From the NCBI RefSeq assembly GCF_900142665.1, contig NZ_FRBR01000002.1, forward strand, positions 248,001 through 312,000: a DNA stretch of 64,000 nt, written 5' to 3'. The notes under the pieces were generated by a model. That model did not search any database. It saw only the letters and a program-made list of their open reading frames with translations, and was not told the DNA's origin. This stretch comes from Roseovarius pacificus (GTDB taxonomy: Bacteria > Pseudomonadota > Alphaproteobacteria > Rhodobacterales > Rhodobacteraceae). Position numbers and translations under genes: made by a program. Below, in pieces: positions 51,153 through 60,350 of this stretch; position 1 is the stretch's first letter; every line of letters begins with the position of its first letter.

Positions 51153-52526
51153 ATGCTTGCCAATTCCCTTGTTGAACTGGACCGCCAACACCTTGTTCAC
51201 CCCGTTTCCTCCTTTCGCGGTCATGAAGAGCGCGGGGTGCGTGTCCTGCGCTCAGCCAAGGGGGCGACGGTTACCGATTCCGAGGGCCGCGAGCTGCTTG
51301 ACGGTTTCGCCGGGCTGTGGTGCGTCAATGCCGGCTACGGACACGAAAGCGTGGTTGAAGCCGCCGCTCGGCAGATGCGCGACCTGCCTTATGCCACCGG
51401 TTATTTCGATCTGGGCGCAGAAGCGCCGATCCGTCTTGCCGCCGCCCTTGCGGAACGCAGCCCGGGCGATCTGAATCACATCTATTTCTCTCTCGGCGGC
51501 TCTGACGCGGTGGACAGCACGATCCGCTTTGTCCGCTATTATTGGCATTCCAAGGGACAGCCCGGGCGCGATCAGTTCATCTCGGTCGAGCAGGGCTATC
51601 ACGGGTCTACGACCATGGGCGCGGGGCTGACGGCCCTTCCGGGTTTCCATGACGGGTTCGGCGTGCCCTATGCCTGGCAGCACAAAATTTCGTCGCATTA
51701 CCTTTACCGCAATCCGCTGGGGGACGATCCGCAGGCCGTCATCGATGCCTCGGTCGCAGAACTGCGCGCCAAGGTTGCGGAGATCGGCGAGGAAAAGGTG
51801 GCGGCGTTCTATGTCGAACCTGTCCAGGGGTCCGGTGGCGTGTTGGTTCCGCCGAAAGGCTGGATCAAGGCTATGCGCGACGTCTGCGCGGAACTGGATA
51901 TTCTGTTCATTGCGGATGAAGTCATCACCGGCTTTGGCCGCACCGGCCCGATCTTTGCCTGCGAAGACGAGGGCATCGTGCCGGACCTGATGACCTGCGC
52001 CAAGGGCTTGACGTCCGGTTATATTCCGATGGGCGCGGTGTTCATGCGCGATCATGTCTACGAGACCATTGCCGAAGGCGCGGGAGCCAAGGCCGTGGGC
52101 CATGGCTTTACCTATTCGGCGCATCCGGTTTCTGCCGCCGTCGCGCTTGAGGTTCTCGCGCTGTACGAGGGCGGGTTGTTCGAAAACGGTGTGAAGGCGG
52201 GCGTCCGCCTGATGGCAGGCCTCGAGTCGCTGCGCGATCATCCGCTTGTGGGGGATGTGCGCGGACGCGGGATGCTGGCGGCGGTTGAGCTGGTAACGGA
52301 CAAGGTCAAAAAGACTCCGTTGCCCGCTTCGATGCAGCCTGCCACCCGTCTGTTCGATCGGGCCTGGGAGCAGGGGCTGATCGTGCGATCCTTCGCGCAG
52401 GGTATTTTTGCCTACGCGCCGCCGCTGTGTTGCACCGATGCCGAGATCGACGCAATCGTCGAGCGCACCCGAAAGGTGCTTGATCTTACGCTGGAGGACT
52501 CGGAGATTCGCGCGGTCCTTCGCTGA
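51153..52526 (+). CDS. Class III PLP aminotransferase
   Basis: A 457-residue omega-transaminase. Features: HPVSSFRGHEERGVRVL start, FSLGGSDAVDSTIRFVRYY (an unusual Gly-Gly-Ser-Asp-Ala loop in place of NSGSEA), GYHGSTTMG, LFIADEVITGFGRTG and the catalytic Lys in CAKGLTSGY. Its stop shares one base with the GhrA-like start. It likely deaminates a diamine or omega-amino acid to a semialdehyde handled by the aldehyde dehydrogenase at 61816. Confidence 0.92.
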   Translation: MLANSLVELDRQHLVHPVSSFRGHEERGVRVLRSAKGATVTDSEGRELLDGFAGLWCVNAGYGHESVVEAAARQMRDLPYATGYFDLGAEAPIRLAAALAERSPGDLNHIYFSLGGSDAVDSTIRFVRYYWHSKGQPGRDQFISVEQGYHGSTTMGAGLTALPGFHDGFGVPYAWQHKISSHYLYRNPLGDDPQAVIDASVAELRAKVAEIGEEKVAAFYVEPVQGSGGVLVPPKGWIKAMRDVCAELDILFIADEVITGFGRTGPIFACEDEGIVPDLMTCAKGLTSGYIPMGAVFMRDHVYETIAEGAGAKAVGHGFTYSAHPVSAAVALEVLALYEGGLFENGVKAGVRLMAGLESLRDHPLVGDVRGRGMLAAVELVTDKVKKTPLPASMQPATRLFDRAWEQGLIVRSFAQGIFAYAPPLCCTDAEIDAIVERTRKVLDLTLEDSEIRAVLR

Positions 52527-53437
52527 TGGCGCTGCTGTTCCTGTCGACGCCCGAGCGGGCCGCCGTATGGGGGCCGATTTTTGCCGGGGCCGGAGAGGAC
52601 ATGATCGTCGGTGAGGAGGCGGTGAGCGATCCCGCAGCCGTCACCCATATCCTTTGCTGGGTTCCGCCTGAGGATCTGAAGCGCTATCCGAACCTGGAGG
52701 CGGTGATCAGTGCCGGCGCGGGCGTGGATCAGATGCCGCCGATGCCGGAGGGTGTTGCGCTTGTGCGGACCATCGCTCCGGGGATCGAGGAAATGGTACG
52801 TGACTGGGTGGTCATGGCCACCCTTATGCTGCATCGCGACATGCCGATTTATCTGCATCAGGCGAACCGTGGGCAATGGTCTGCCCATGCGGTTCCCCGG
52901 ACGCGGGGCGTTCGGGTTGGGATCATGGGTATCGGTCGCATCGGTCGGCTGGTGGCCTGGACCCTCGGGACGATGGGGTTCGAGGTTTCGGGCTGGTCCC
53001 GGTCGGGTCAACCGGTCGAGGGGGTGGCGGTCTACGGAGAAGCCGATCTGGACGCCTTTCTGGCGCAGGCAGAAATTCTGGTCTGCCTTTTGCCGCTGAC
53101 GGAGGATACGCGTGCAATCCTGAGTGCGAAGTTGTTCGAAAAACTGCCCCGGGGCGCGCGGCTGGTTCACGCAGGGCGTGGGGCGCAACTGGACATGGAT
53201 GCACTGAAATCGGCGTTGGACCGGGGCCAGCTGGCGTCGGCCATGCTGGATGTGACGAATCCGGAACCTCTGCCCGAAGATCACTGGGCCTGGCACGACC
53301 CGCGGATCGTCATCACGCCACATGTGGCAGCAAGCACCGATCACGCGGAAGGTGCGCGTCATGCGCTTGAGGTGATCCGGACAGGGCGGAACAGAGAGGA
53401 ACTGCCAGGTCGGATCGATCAGCAAAGGGGATATTGA
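52526..53437 (+). CDS. ghrA: Glyoxylate/hydroxypyruvate reductase A-like dehydrogenase
   Basis: A 303-residue D-2-hydroxyacid dehydrogenase. The Rossmann loop is GIGRIG (135-140) and the catalytic trio is Arg218 (HAGRG), Glu247 (TNPEPLP) and His266 (TPHVAA). The N-terminal half is short, as in GhrA. It reduces a 2-oxo acid with NAD(P)H or oxidises the hydroxy acid. Its start overlaps the aminotransferase stop by one base, so both are coupled. Confidence 0.88.
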   Translation: MALLFLSTPERAAVWGPIFAGAGEDMIVGEEAVSDPAAVTHILCWVPPEDLKRYPNLEAVISAGAGVDQMPPMPEGVALVRTIAPGIEEMVRDWVVMATLMLHRDMPIYLHQANRGQWSAHAVPRTRGVRVGIMGIGRIGRLVAWTLGTMGFEVSGWSRSGQPVEGVAVYGEADLDAFLAQAEILVCLLPLTEDTRAILSAKLFEKLPRGARLVHAGRGAQLDMDALKSALDRGQLASAMLDVTNPEPLPEDHWAWHDPRIVITPHVAASTDHAEGARHALEVIRTGRNREELPGRIDQQRGY

Positions 53438-53440
53438 GGC

Positions 53441-53454
53441 CCAGCCATGGCTGG
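53441..53454. promoter_or_regulatory. 14-bp palindrome after ghrA-like gene
   Basis: CCAGCCATGGCTGG is a perfect palindrome just after the GhrA-like stop, at the start of a 250-bp gap before the HAD gene. There is no T-run, so it is more likely an operator than a terminator. Confidence 0.3.
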
Positions 53455-53687
53455 CAGGATAAATGCCGTCGTTTCAGTGAATACAGAAGATTATGCTGTG
53501 CCCCCCCCGGAATTCGGATTCTTCTCGGGCGATTTAGGGGTGAGGCTACAAGGAACGGAGACGAAATGAAGGTCCGGGCAAACCGCGTTAGGACGATTGC
53601 CCGATGTCGAAATCGATCGGATTCGGGGGCGCGCAGCTCAGATACTGCGGTGGCATCGGACCTTTCCATTCAGAGGGGATCACCAGG

Positions 53688-54419
53688 ATGGCAACAGCCA
53701 CCACAGCAAAACCGCTAACGGTATTCGGATATATCAGTTTCGACGTGGTCGGCACACTTATCGACTTTGAAGGGGCGATCAAGGCCGGATTGACAGAGAT
53801 CGCATCGAAGGAGGGGATCGATCTGGACGGGGAGGCGGCGCTCTCGGTCTACCGCGATGCGCGCTACGATGCGGATGCCGGGAAATTCCCCGACGATCTG
53901 GGGCGGTGCTATGGGCGTATCGCCGCTGTCTTCGGCTTGCCGGACACGCCAGACTATCGTCAGCACATGATTGACGCGGTGGGTGAGGCACAACCCTTTC
54001 CCGACAGCGTGGAGGCGTTGGCACGGCTCAAGTCCCGCTACAAACTGATCGCCATGACCAATGCCCGCCGTTGGGCGTTCGACAAATTCGCTGCAAAGCT
54101 GGGTAACCCGTTCTGGGCGGGGTTCACTGTCGACGAGATGGGCACGGAAAAACCCGACCCTGCCTTTTTTGAACAGGTCTTCGCCCATGTCGCCAATGAT
54201 GGCGGAGGCAAGGGTGATATCCTGCATACGGCCCAAAGCCAGTATCATGACATCGGCATTTCACGCGAACTGGGCATGACCAACGCATGGATTCAGCGCC
54301 GCCACGGGCAGGCCGGATATGGCGGCACGATTGAGCCGAAAGAGTTTACCGAACCGGACTATCACTTTCATGCGCTGAGCGAGCTGGCCGATACGGTCGA
54401 GGAGGCCTTTGGCGCCTGA
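53688..54419 (+). CDS. HAD-superfamily hydrolase, haloacid-dehalogenase type II-like
   Basis: A 243-residue HAD protein starting at 53688 (MATATTAKPLTV) after GAGGGGATCACCAGG. Nucleophile Asp19 is in SFDVVGTLIDF, motif II in IAMTNARR, the motif III Lys in MGTEKPDP and motif IV in HTAQSQYHDI. As in the relative at 47776, the haloacid-dehalogenase Asn is missing, so a phosphatase or another hydrolase role is more likely. It precedes the Dpp-type transporter by 65 nt. Confidence 0.8.
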   Translation: MATATTAKPLTVFGYISFDVVGTLIDFEGAIKAGLTEIASKEGIDLDGEAALSVYRDARYDADAGKFPDDLGRCYGRIAAVFGLPDTPDYRQHMIDAVGEAQPFPDSVEALARLKSRYKLIAMTNARRWAFDKFAAKLGNPFWAGFTVDEMGTEKPDPAFFEQVFAHVANDGGGKGDILHTAQSQYHDIGISRELGMTNAWIQRRHGQAGYGGTIEPKEFTEPDYHFHALSELADTVEEAFGA

Positions 54420-54484
54420 CTCACCGCCCTCATGCGGCATGAAGACCGCATTCAACTCAACTTTTAATCAACAGGGAAACTGAC

Positions 54485-56095
54485 ATGACAAAGACACCGA
54501 CAAACTGGACCGGTCGCGATGATGCCGCGGTCGAGAACATGATTCGCCGCGGGGCGTCGCGCCGCGATCTTCTCAGGATGCTGATGGCATCGGGCGTGAC
54601 CGCAGCTGCGGGTGGGTCGCTTCTGCTGAAGGCCTCGGAGGCCGTCGCCCAGACCCCGACGATGGGCGGTACGCTCCGGGCGGCTGGTTGGTCCTCCTCC
54701 ACCGCAGACACGCTGGACCCGGCAAAGGCCACCCTGTCGACCGACTATGTGCGCTGCTGTGCCTACTACAACCGTCTGACCTTCCTCGACGAGCAGGGCG
54801 TGGCTCAGATGGAACTGGCAGACAGCATTTCTTCGGATGATGCGCAGACCTGGGAAGTGAAGCTGAAGTCCGGTGTTCAGTTCCACGATGGAAAGACGCT
54901 GAACGCGGAGGACGTCGTCTATTCGCTCAACCGTCATCTTGATCCGGCGGTCGGTTCCAAGGCGAACTCCATCGCCAAGCAGATGACCGAAATTTCCAAA
55001 CTTGACGATCTGACCGTCAAGATCGTCCTGGCCGAACCCAATGCCGACCTTCCGACGATCCTAGCACTGCATCACTTCATGATCATCGCCGACGGCACGA
55101 CCGATTTCAGCAACGCAAACGGCACCGGTTCCTTCATCAGCGAAGTGTTCGAACCGGGCGTGCGGTCGGTTGGCGTGCGGAACCCGAACTATTTCAAGGA
55201 ACAGGGCGCCTATCTCGACAGTTTCGAGTTTACTGCCATTCCCGACAACAACGCGCGCGTGAACGCGCTGCTGTCCGGCGATATCCACCTGGCTGCGGCG
55301 GTCAACCCGCGTTCGCTGCGGATGATCGAAGGGCAGGACGGGGTAACGGCCTCGATCTCCACCGCAGGCAACTATACCAACCTCAACATCCGTCTTGATA
55401 TGCCGCCGGGCGACCAGATGGATTTCGTCGATGGTATGAAATCCCTGATCAACCGCGAGCAGATCCAGAAATCAGTGATGCGCGGGCTTGCCGAGATCGC
55501 CAACGATCAGCCGGTTTCGCCCGCGAACCGTTACCATAACCCCAATCTTGCACCCCGCGCCCACGACCCCGAAAAGGCCAAGTACCACTTCGAGAAAGCG
55601 GGCCTTCTGGGGGCGGAAATCCCGTTGGTCGCCTCGGACGCTGCCGGGTCTTCTGTCGACATGGCGACCGTCGTGCAACAGGCCGGTTCGCAGGTTGGCA
55701 TGAACTTCAAGGTCGATCGCGTGCCGTCGGATGGGTACTGGTCGAACTACTGGCTGAAGTCGCCGGTCCATTTCGGCAACATCAACCCGCGCCCGACGCC
55801 GGACATCCTGTTCTCGCTTCTTTACGCGTCCGATGCGCCGTGGAACGAGAGCCATTACAAGTCGGAGAAATTCGACAAGATGATGGTCGAGGCGCGTGGC
55901 CTTCTGGACGAAGAGAAGCGGACCGCGATGTACTGGGAATTGCAGGAAATGATCGCTAACGAAGCAGGCACGATCATTCCAGTGTATATTTCCAACGTCG
56001 ACGCGGTGACGACCAAGCTGGGTGGCCTGCAAAACAACCCGTTGGGGGGCATGATGGGCTATGCCTTTGCTGAATACGTCTGGCTGAATGCCTGA
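54485..56095 (+). CDS. Dpp/Opp-type ABC substrate-binding protein, Tat-exported
   Basis: A 536-residue family 5 binding protein. The leader has ASRRDLLRMLMASG, a twin-arginine signal, and ends ASEAVAQ. The SBP_bac_5 body shows LDPAKATLSTDYVR, VKLKSGVQFHDGKTL and NPNYFKEQGAYLDSFE. It opens the transporter operon with two permeases and a fused ATPase. Ligands of this family include peptides, polyamines, opines and amine-like compounds; a modified amino acid would fit the cluster. Confidence 0.9.
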   Translation: MTKTPTNWTGRDDAAVENMIRRGASRRDLLRMLMASGVTAAAGGSLLLKASEAVAQTPTMGGTLRAAGWSSSTADTLDPAKATLSTDYVRCCAYYNRLTFLDEQGVAQMELADSISSDDAQTWEVKLKSGVQFHDGKTLNAEDVVYSLNRHLDPAVGSKANSIAKQMTEISKLDDLTVKIVLAEPNADLPTILALHHFMIIADGTTDFSNANGTGSFISEVFEPGVRSVGVRNPNYFKEQGAYLDSFEFTAIPDNNARVNALLSGDIHLAAAVNPRSLRMIEGQDGVTASISTAGNYTNLNIRLDMPPGDQMDFVDGMKSLINREQIQKSVMRGLAEIANDQPVSPANRYHNPNLAPRAHDPEKAKYHFEKAGLLGAEIPLVASDAAGSSVDMATVVQQAGSQVGMNFKVDRVPSDGYWSNYWLKSPVHFGNINPRPTPDILFSLLYASDAPWNESHYKSEKFDKMMVEARGLLDEEKRTAMYWELQEMIANEAGTIIPVYISNVDAVTTKLGGLQNNPLGGMMGYAFAEYVWLNA

Positions 56096-56110
56096 CGTCT
56101 GAACGCCTGT

Positions 56111-56139
56111 CGGGACCGCGTGGTATTCGCGCGGTTCCG
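56111..56139 (+). promoter_or_regulatory. Hairpin between binding-protein and permease genes
   Basis: The arms CGGGACCGCG (56111-56120) and CGCGGTTCCG (56130-56139) pair over 10 bp with one G-U, around a 9-nt loop. There is no T-run. Such hairpins commonly keep the binding-protein message more abundant than the permease message. Confidence 0.5.
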
Positions 56140-56172
56140 ATTCATACCCGCCCCCCGAAAGAGAGGTGTCTT

Positions 56173-57132
56173 TTGCCCCGATCTCTATTGCCGTATTATC
56201 TGGTCCTACAGCGGTTGGGCATTGCTCTGCTGACGCTTGTCATCGTGTCCTTCGCAGTCTTCTTCGCAACTGCGCTGCTGCCGGGCGATGTGGCCGAGAT
56301 CCTGCTTGGACAGGCCGCAACTCCCGAAGCCGTCGCCGGACTGCGCGAGGCGATGGGACTGGACGAACCGGCCCTTTCCCGTTTCATCGGCTGGCTAACC
56401 GGCCTGTTCCAGGGCGATCTGGGCACATCCTATGTCAATAACATGGAAGTTGCGGACCTGATCGGGGGCCGCCTGTCAAATTCGTTGCGTCTTGCCGCGG
56501 TGACGACGCTGGTTTCCGTACCCATCGCGCTGACGCTGGGTATCTGTGCCGCCATGTGGCGTGGATCGATCTTTGACCGCGCCGTTTCGATCCTGACGAT
56601 TTCGGTCATCTCGGTCCCCGAATTCATGGTCGCCACCCTTGCCGTCCTGATTTTTGCGGTCTGGCTGGGCTGGCTGCCGGCGCTGAGCTATGGCGCGAAT
56701 GTCGATTCATGGGGCGCGATCCTGCGAGCCTATGCCATGCCGGTGATCTCGTTGTCGTTTGTCGTATCGGCGCAGATGATCCGAATGACGCGCGCTGCGG
56801 TCATCGAGACGATCAATACGCCTTATGTAGAGATGGCCTTGCTCAAGGGGGCATCGCTATCGCGGCAGGTGCTGCGCCACGCGCTACCGAACGCGTTTGG
56901 CCCGATCGCCAATGCGGTAGCGCTCTCGCTCAGTTACCTTGTCGGTGGTGTGATCATCGTCGAGACGATTTTCAACTACCCCGGTGTCGCCAAGCTGATG
57001 GTCGATGCCGTGTCCACCCGCGATCTTCCACTGATCCAGTCCTGCGCCATGATCTTTTGCGTCAGCTACCTGTCGCTGATCACCCTGGCCGATGTGATTG
57101 CCGTTCTCTCCAACCCGAGGCTTCGTAAGTGA
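56173..57132 (+). CDS. Dpp/Opp-type ABC permease B, TTG start
   Basis: A 319-residue permease of the DppB group with six membrane segments. The only start that keeps the first segment (LGIALLTLVIVSFAVFFATALL) is TTG at 56173, with GAGAGG seven bases upstream; the next ATG is about 60 codons in. The coupling loop reads VEMALLKGASLSRQVLRHALP. Its stop overlaps the next permease start (TGATG). Confidence 0.9.
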   Translation: MPRSLLPYYLVLQRLGIALLTLVIVSFAVFFATALLPGDVAEILLGQAATPEAVAGLREAMGLDEPALSRFIGWLTGLFQGDLGTSYVNNMEVADLIGGRLSNSLRLAAVTTLVSVPIALTLGICAAMWRGSIFDRAVSILTISVISVPEFMVATLAVLIFAVWLGWLPALSYGANVDSWGAILRAYAMPVISLSFVVSAQMIRMTRAAVIETINTPYVEMALLKGASLSRQVLRHALPNAFGPIANAVALSLSYLVGGVIIVETIFNYPGVAKLMVDAVSTRDLPLIQSCAMIFCVSYLSLITLADVIAVLSNPRLRK

Positions 57133-57995
57133 TGGCTGTTTCCGACTCTTCCTCGCCGTCCGAAAATGCCAAGGCAGGCGGCCCGAATTTCGTTTTCAAC
57201 TGGGTTGGTCGCATCGGTCTCGCGGTCATCCTGTTTTGGGCGCTGGTGGCACTGGCTGGACCCTACCTGGCGCCATATCCGCCCGGTGAGATCGTCGACT
57301 GGGACTACTTCGGTCCGGTCTCTTCGCAATACTGGATGGGTACCGATTACCTTGGGCGGGATATCTTTTCCCGCATCATCACGGGTGCGCGTTATACCGT
57401 TGGCATCTCTCTTGCGGCGGTGACGCTGGCCTGTACCATCGGCGTTTTGCTTGGTATGATCGCTGCCGTGGCCGGGGGCTGGTTCGACATGATCCTGTCA
57501 CGGTTCCTGGATGCCTATAACGGTATTCCCGCGCTGCTTTTCGGGTTGGTCGTCGTGGCTGCCGTGGGATCTTCGATTCCGGTACTGATCCTGACACTGA
57601 CAGCAATCTACATGCCGGGTTCCTACCGCTTTGCGCGGGCGTTGGCGGTCAACATCAATACGATGGATTTCGTTACTGTGGCCCGTGCCCGTGGCGAAGG
57701 CACCGGCTATCTGATCCTGCGTGAGATTTTTCCCAATATCCTCGGGCCGGTGTTGGCCGACCTGGGACTGCGGTTTGTCTTTATCGTTCTGGTGCTCTCT
57801 GGCCTGTCCTTCCTCGGTCTTGGCGTGCAGCCGCCCAATGCGGACTGGGGCGCGCTGGTTCGGGAGAATATCGAAGGTCTCAGTTTCGGGGCGCCAGCGG
57901 TCATCTTTCCGTCGATCGCGATCGCATCGCTGACCATTTCGGTGAATATGTTTATCGACAACCTGCCAATCCGTATCCGTGACAGGAGTGAATGA
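57132..57995 (+). CDS. Dpp/Opp-type ABC permease C
   Basis: A 287-residue permease of the DppC group. It has the N-terminal cytoplasmic stretch typical of C-type permeases, then DYLGRDIFSRIITGARYT and the coupling loop VARARGEGTGYLILREIFPN. I use ATG at 57132; a GTG one codon earlier is also open. It overlaps the fused ATPase gene by 4 nt. Confidence 0.92.
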   Translation: MAVSDSSSPSENAKAGGPNFVFNWVGRIGLAVILFWALVALAGPYLAPYPPGEIVDWDYFGPVSSQYWMGTDYLGRDIFSRIITGARYTVGISLAAVTLACTIGVLLGMIAAVAGGWFDMILSRFLDAYNGIPALLFGLVVVAAVGSSIPVLILTLTAIYMPGSYRFARALAVNINTMDFVTVARARGEGTGYLILREIFPNILGPVLADLGLRFVFIVLVLSGLSFLGLGVQPPNADWGALVRENIEGLSFGAPAVIFPSIAIASLTISVNMFIDNLPIRIRDRSE

Positions 57996-59671
57996 TGACC
58001 GCGACAGAAAGCAACACGCCGCTTGTCAGCGTCCGGAACCTGAAAATCGGTGCGGTGACGGATTCGGGCCGCGAGGTCGAGATCATCAAGGGGGTGGATT
58101 TCGACATCGCCCCGGGTGAAATCCTTGCGCTGATCGGTGAGTCCGGGTCGGGCAAGACCACGATCGCGCTGTCCCTGATGGGGCACACCCGCACGGGCTG
58201 TTCCATACAAGGGGGACAGATCCGTGTTGGCGAAAATGACGTTACCGCGATGTCTCGACGGGCGCGGGCCGGGATGCGGGGCACAGAGGTTTCCTATGTT
58301 CCGCAATCTGCCGCCGCGGCCTTCAACCCGTCCAAGCGGATCATCGACCAGGTGATCGAAACGACCGAGATTCACAAATTGATGCCCCGCTCCACGGCAC
58401 GGGCCAAGGCGGTTGAACTGTTTCGTGCGCTGGCGCTGCCGGATGCGGAAAATATCGGCAGCCGATATCCGCACCAGGTGTCGGGGGGGCAGCTACAACG
58501 CCTTTCAGCGGCGATGGCGCTGATTTCCGATCCGCAGCTTGTGATCTTCGACGAACCGACGACGGCGCTGGATGTCACCACCCAGATCGAGGTGCTTCGG
58601 GCCTTCAAATCCATCATGGCCGCAGGCGGTTGTGCCGGAGTCTATGTCAGCCATGACCTTGCCGTTGTGGCGCAGATCGCTGACCGGATCGTCGTCCTGC
58701 GCGGCGGCGAGGTACAAGAGGAGGGCACGACAGATCAGATCCTTAACGCGCCCCACCATCCCTACACCAAGGAACTTCTGGCCGCTTTCGAACCCTCCCC
58801 GCATCAGGTGATTGCATCCACCATGGATGACAAACAGGAACCGATCCTTGAGGTCCGCAACCTGTTTGCGGGCTACGGAACCGTTCGCAAGGGCGAGCCT
58901 CCGGTCAAGGTGCTCAAGGATGTCTCGTTTCGGCTCGAACGCGGCCGCAATCTTGGGGTGATCGGTGAATCCGGGTCGGGAAAATCGACCCTGGCACGAG
59001 CCGTGGCGGGTATTCTGCCCGCCTATTCCGGTGAAATCCTGATGAATGGCCGACAAACACACCATGATCTGGCAAAGCGGTCGAAGGAAGAGTTGCGTCG
59101 CACCCAGATCGTGTTTCAGCTGGCGGACACGGCTCTGAACCCCGGCCATTCCATTGGCAGCATCCTTGCGCGGCCGCTGACCTTCTATCATGGCCTCAGA
59201 GGCAAGGCGCGCGAAGCCCGGGTAATCGAATTGCTGGACATGGTGCATTTGCCCGGCAATATGCGTCACCGCGTTCCAAGCGAATTGTCAGGCGGTCAGA
59301 AGCAGCGCGTCAACCTGGCGCGTGCGCTGGCGGCACAGCCAGAGCTGATCCTCTGCGACGAGATCACATCCGCTCTGGATACTGTGGTTGCGGCTGCCAT
59401 CCTTGATTTGCTCAAGGAATTGCAGAATGAACTGGGGCTCAGCTACATGTTCATCAGTCACGACCTGTCCACGGTCGAGGCAATCTGCGATGATGTGCTG
59501 GTGATGTTCAAAGGCGAGATTGTCGAAGCCCTGCCGGCCCTTCGGATGTCGGACCTTGCAACGCATCCCTATTCACGGTTGCTGATTTCCTCGATTCCGA
59601 AACTGAGTACTGGCTGGCTGAGTAGCCTGGAACAGGACCCTGAACTGATCGCACAATTCGCGAACCGCTGA
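57992..59671 (+). CDS. Fused double ABC ATPase (DppD-DppF type)
   Basis: A 559-residue protein with two nucleotide-binding domains: Walker A GESGSGKT and signature VSGGQLQRLSAA with Walker B LVIFDEPTTALD in the first; GESGSGKS, LSGGQKQRVNLARA and LILCDEITSALD in the second. Single-chain DppDF proteins are common in proteobacteria. It energises the two permeases upstream and closes the operon. Confidence 0.95.
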   Translation: MMTATESNTPLVSVRNLKIGAVTDSGREVEIIKGVDFDIAPGEILALIGESGSGKTTIALSLMGHTRTGCSIQGGQIRVGENDVTAMSRRARAGMRGTEVSYVPQSAAAAFNPSKRIIDQVIETTEIHKLMPRSTARAKAVELFRALALPDAENIGSRYPHQVSGGQLQRLSAAMALISDPQLVIFDEPTTALDVTTQIEVLRAFKSIMAAGGCAGVYVSHDLAVVAQIADRIVVLRGGEVQEEGTTDQILNAPHHPYTKELLAAFEPSPHQVIASTMDDKQEPILEVRNLFAGYGTVRKGEPPVKVLKDVSFRLERGRNLGVIGESGSGKSTLARAVAGILPAYSGEILMNGRQTHHDLAKRSKEELRRTQIVFQLADTALNPGHSIGSILARPLTFYHGLRGKAREARVIELLDMVHLPGNMRHRVPSELSGGQKQRVNLARALAAQPELILCDEITSALDTVVAAAILDLLKELQNELGLSYMFISHDLSTVEAICDDVLVMFKGEIVEALPALRMSDLATHPYSRLLISSIPKLSTGWLSSLEQDPELIAQFANR

Positions 59672-59697
59672 ACAGGGCTGGCAGTGCGCAAGCGCTG

Positions 59698-60192
59698 TCA
59701 GATTCTTTCCTCGAACAACTCTGTCAGGGGTAATTGCGTTTTAACGAAGGGGGTCTTGATCACCACGAAGCTGAAGTATTTGTCGATCCCGATGTCGCGA
59801 TCAATCAGGGCCTCGACGACGTTCTGATAGCTGGTGATCGAAGAGGTGACGAATTTTGCGAGATAATCGTACCCCCCTGACACCAGATGGCATTCCACGC
59901 ACGAGGGTACCTTTTCCAGGGCTTCCTGAAAGCGCGCGAAATCAATCTGGCGATGATTCTTCAGCGTGAATTCGGTGAAAACCGTCAGGGTATCGCCGAG
60001 ACTGGCAATGTCGATCAGGGCGGAATAGCCCAGGATATAGCCCGCCTTCTGAAGCTTCTTTACCCGCATCAGGCAGGGCGAGGGTGAAAGGTTTACCAAT
60101 TCTGCAAGTTCGACATTCGTGATCCGCCCGTTGCGCTGTAATTCAGCGAGGATCTTTAGATCGATACGGTCGAGCTTGTAACGGGGCGTCAT
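59698..60192 (-). CDS. Lrp/AsnC-family regulator
   Basis: A 164-residue feast/famine regulator starting at 60192 (MTPRYKLDRIDLKIL) after GAAGGAAG. The helix-turn-helix is at about 10-50 (RNGRITNVELAELVNLSPSP, CLMRVKKLQKAG) and the RAM ligand domain follows (YSALIDIASLGDTLTVF, SCVECHLVSGGYDYL). It is divergent from the FAD oxidoreductase and convergent with the transporter operon. It probably senses the amino-acid-like substrate of this cluster. Confidence 0.92.
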   Translation of the reverse strand: MTPRYKLDRIDLKILAELQRNGRITNVELAELVNLSPSPCLMRVKKLQKAGYILGYSALIDIASLGDTLTVFTEFTLKNHRQIDFARFQEALEKVPSCVECHLVSGGYDYLAKFVTSSITSYQNVVEALIDRDIGIDKYFSFVVIKTPFVKTQLPLTELFEERI

Positions 60193-60350
60193 TGATCTTC
60201 CTTCACTTTCAGGCACCCTACGTCACCTGTGAACGACAGCCGCCCTTTTTAGTCAACTACATTCAACATAAAATGCCGTTTCGTCTACAGCATCTGGCAC
60301 AAGTGGCTGGGAGATGTCGCGTAGGTTGCGGGAAACGATCGGAGACATCC

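Noticed and set aside
47776..54419. Calling the two HAD proteins L-2-haloacid dehalogenases
   Set aside because: Both lack the Asn of the SSNPWD motif; only the general HAD fold is supported.
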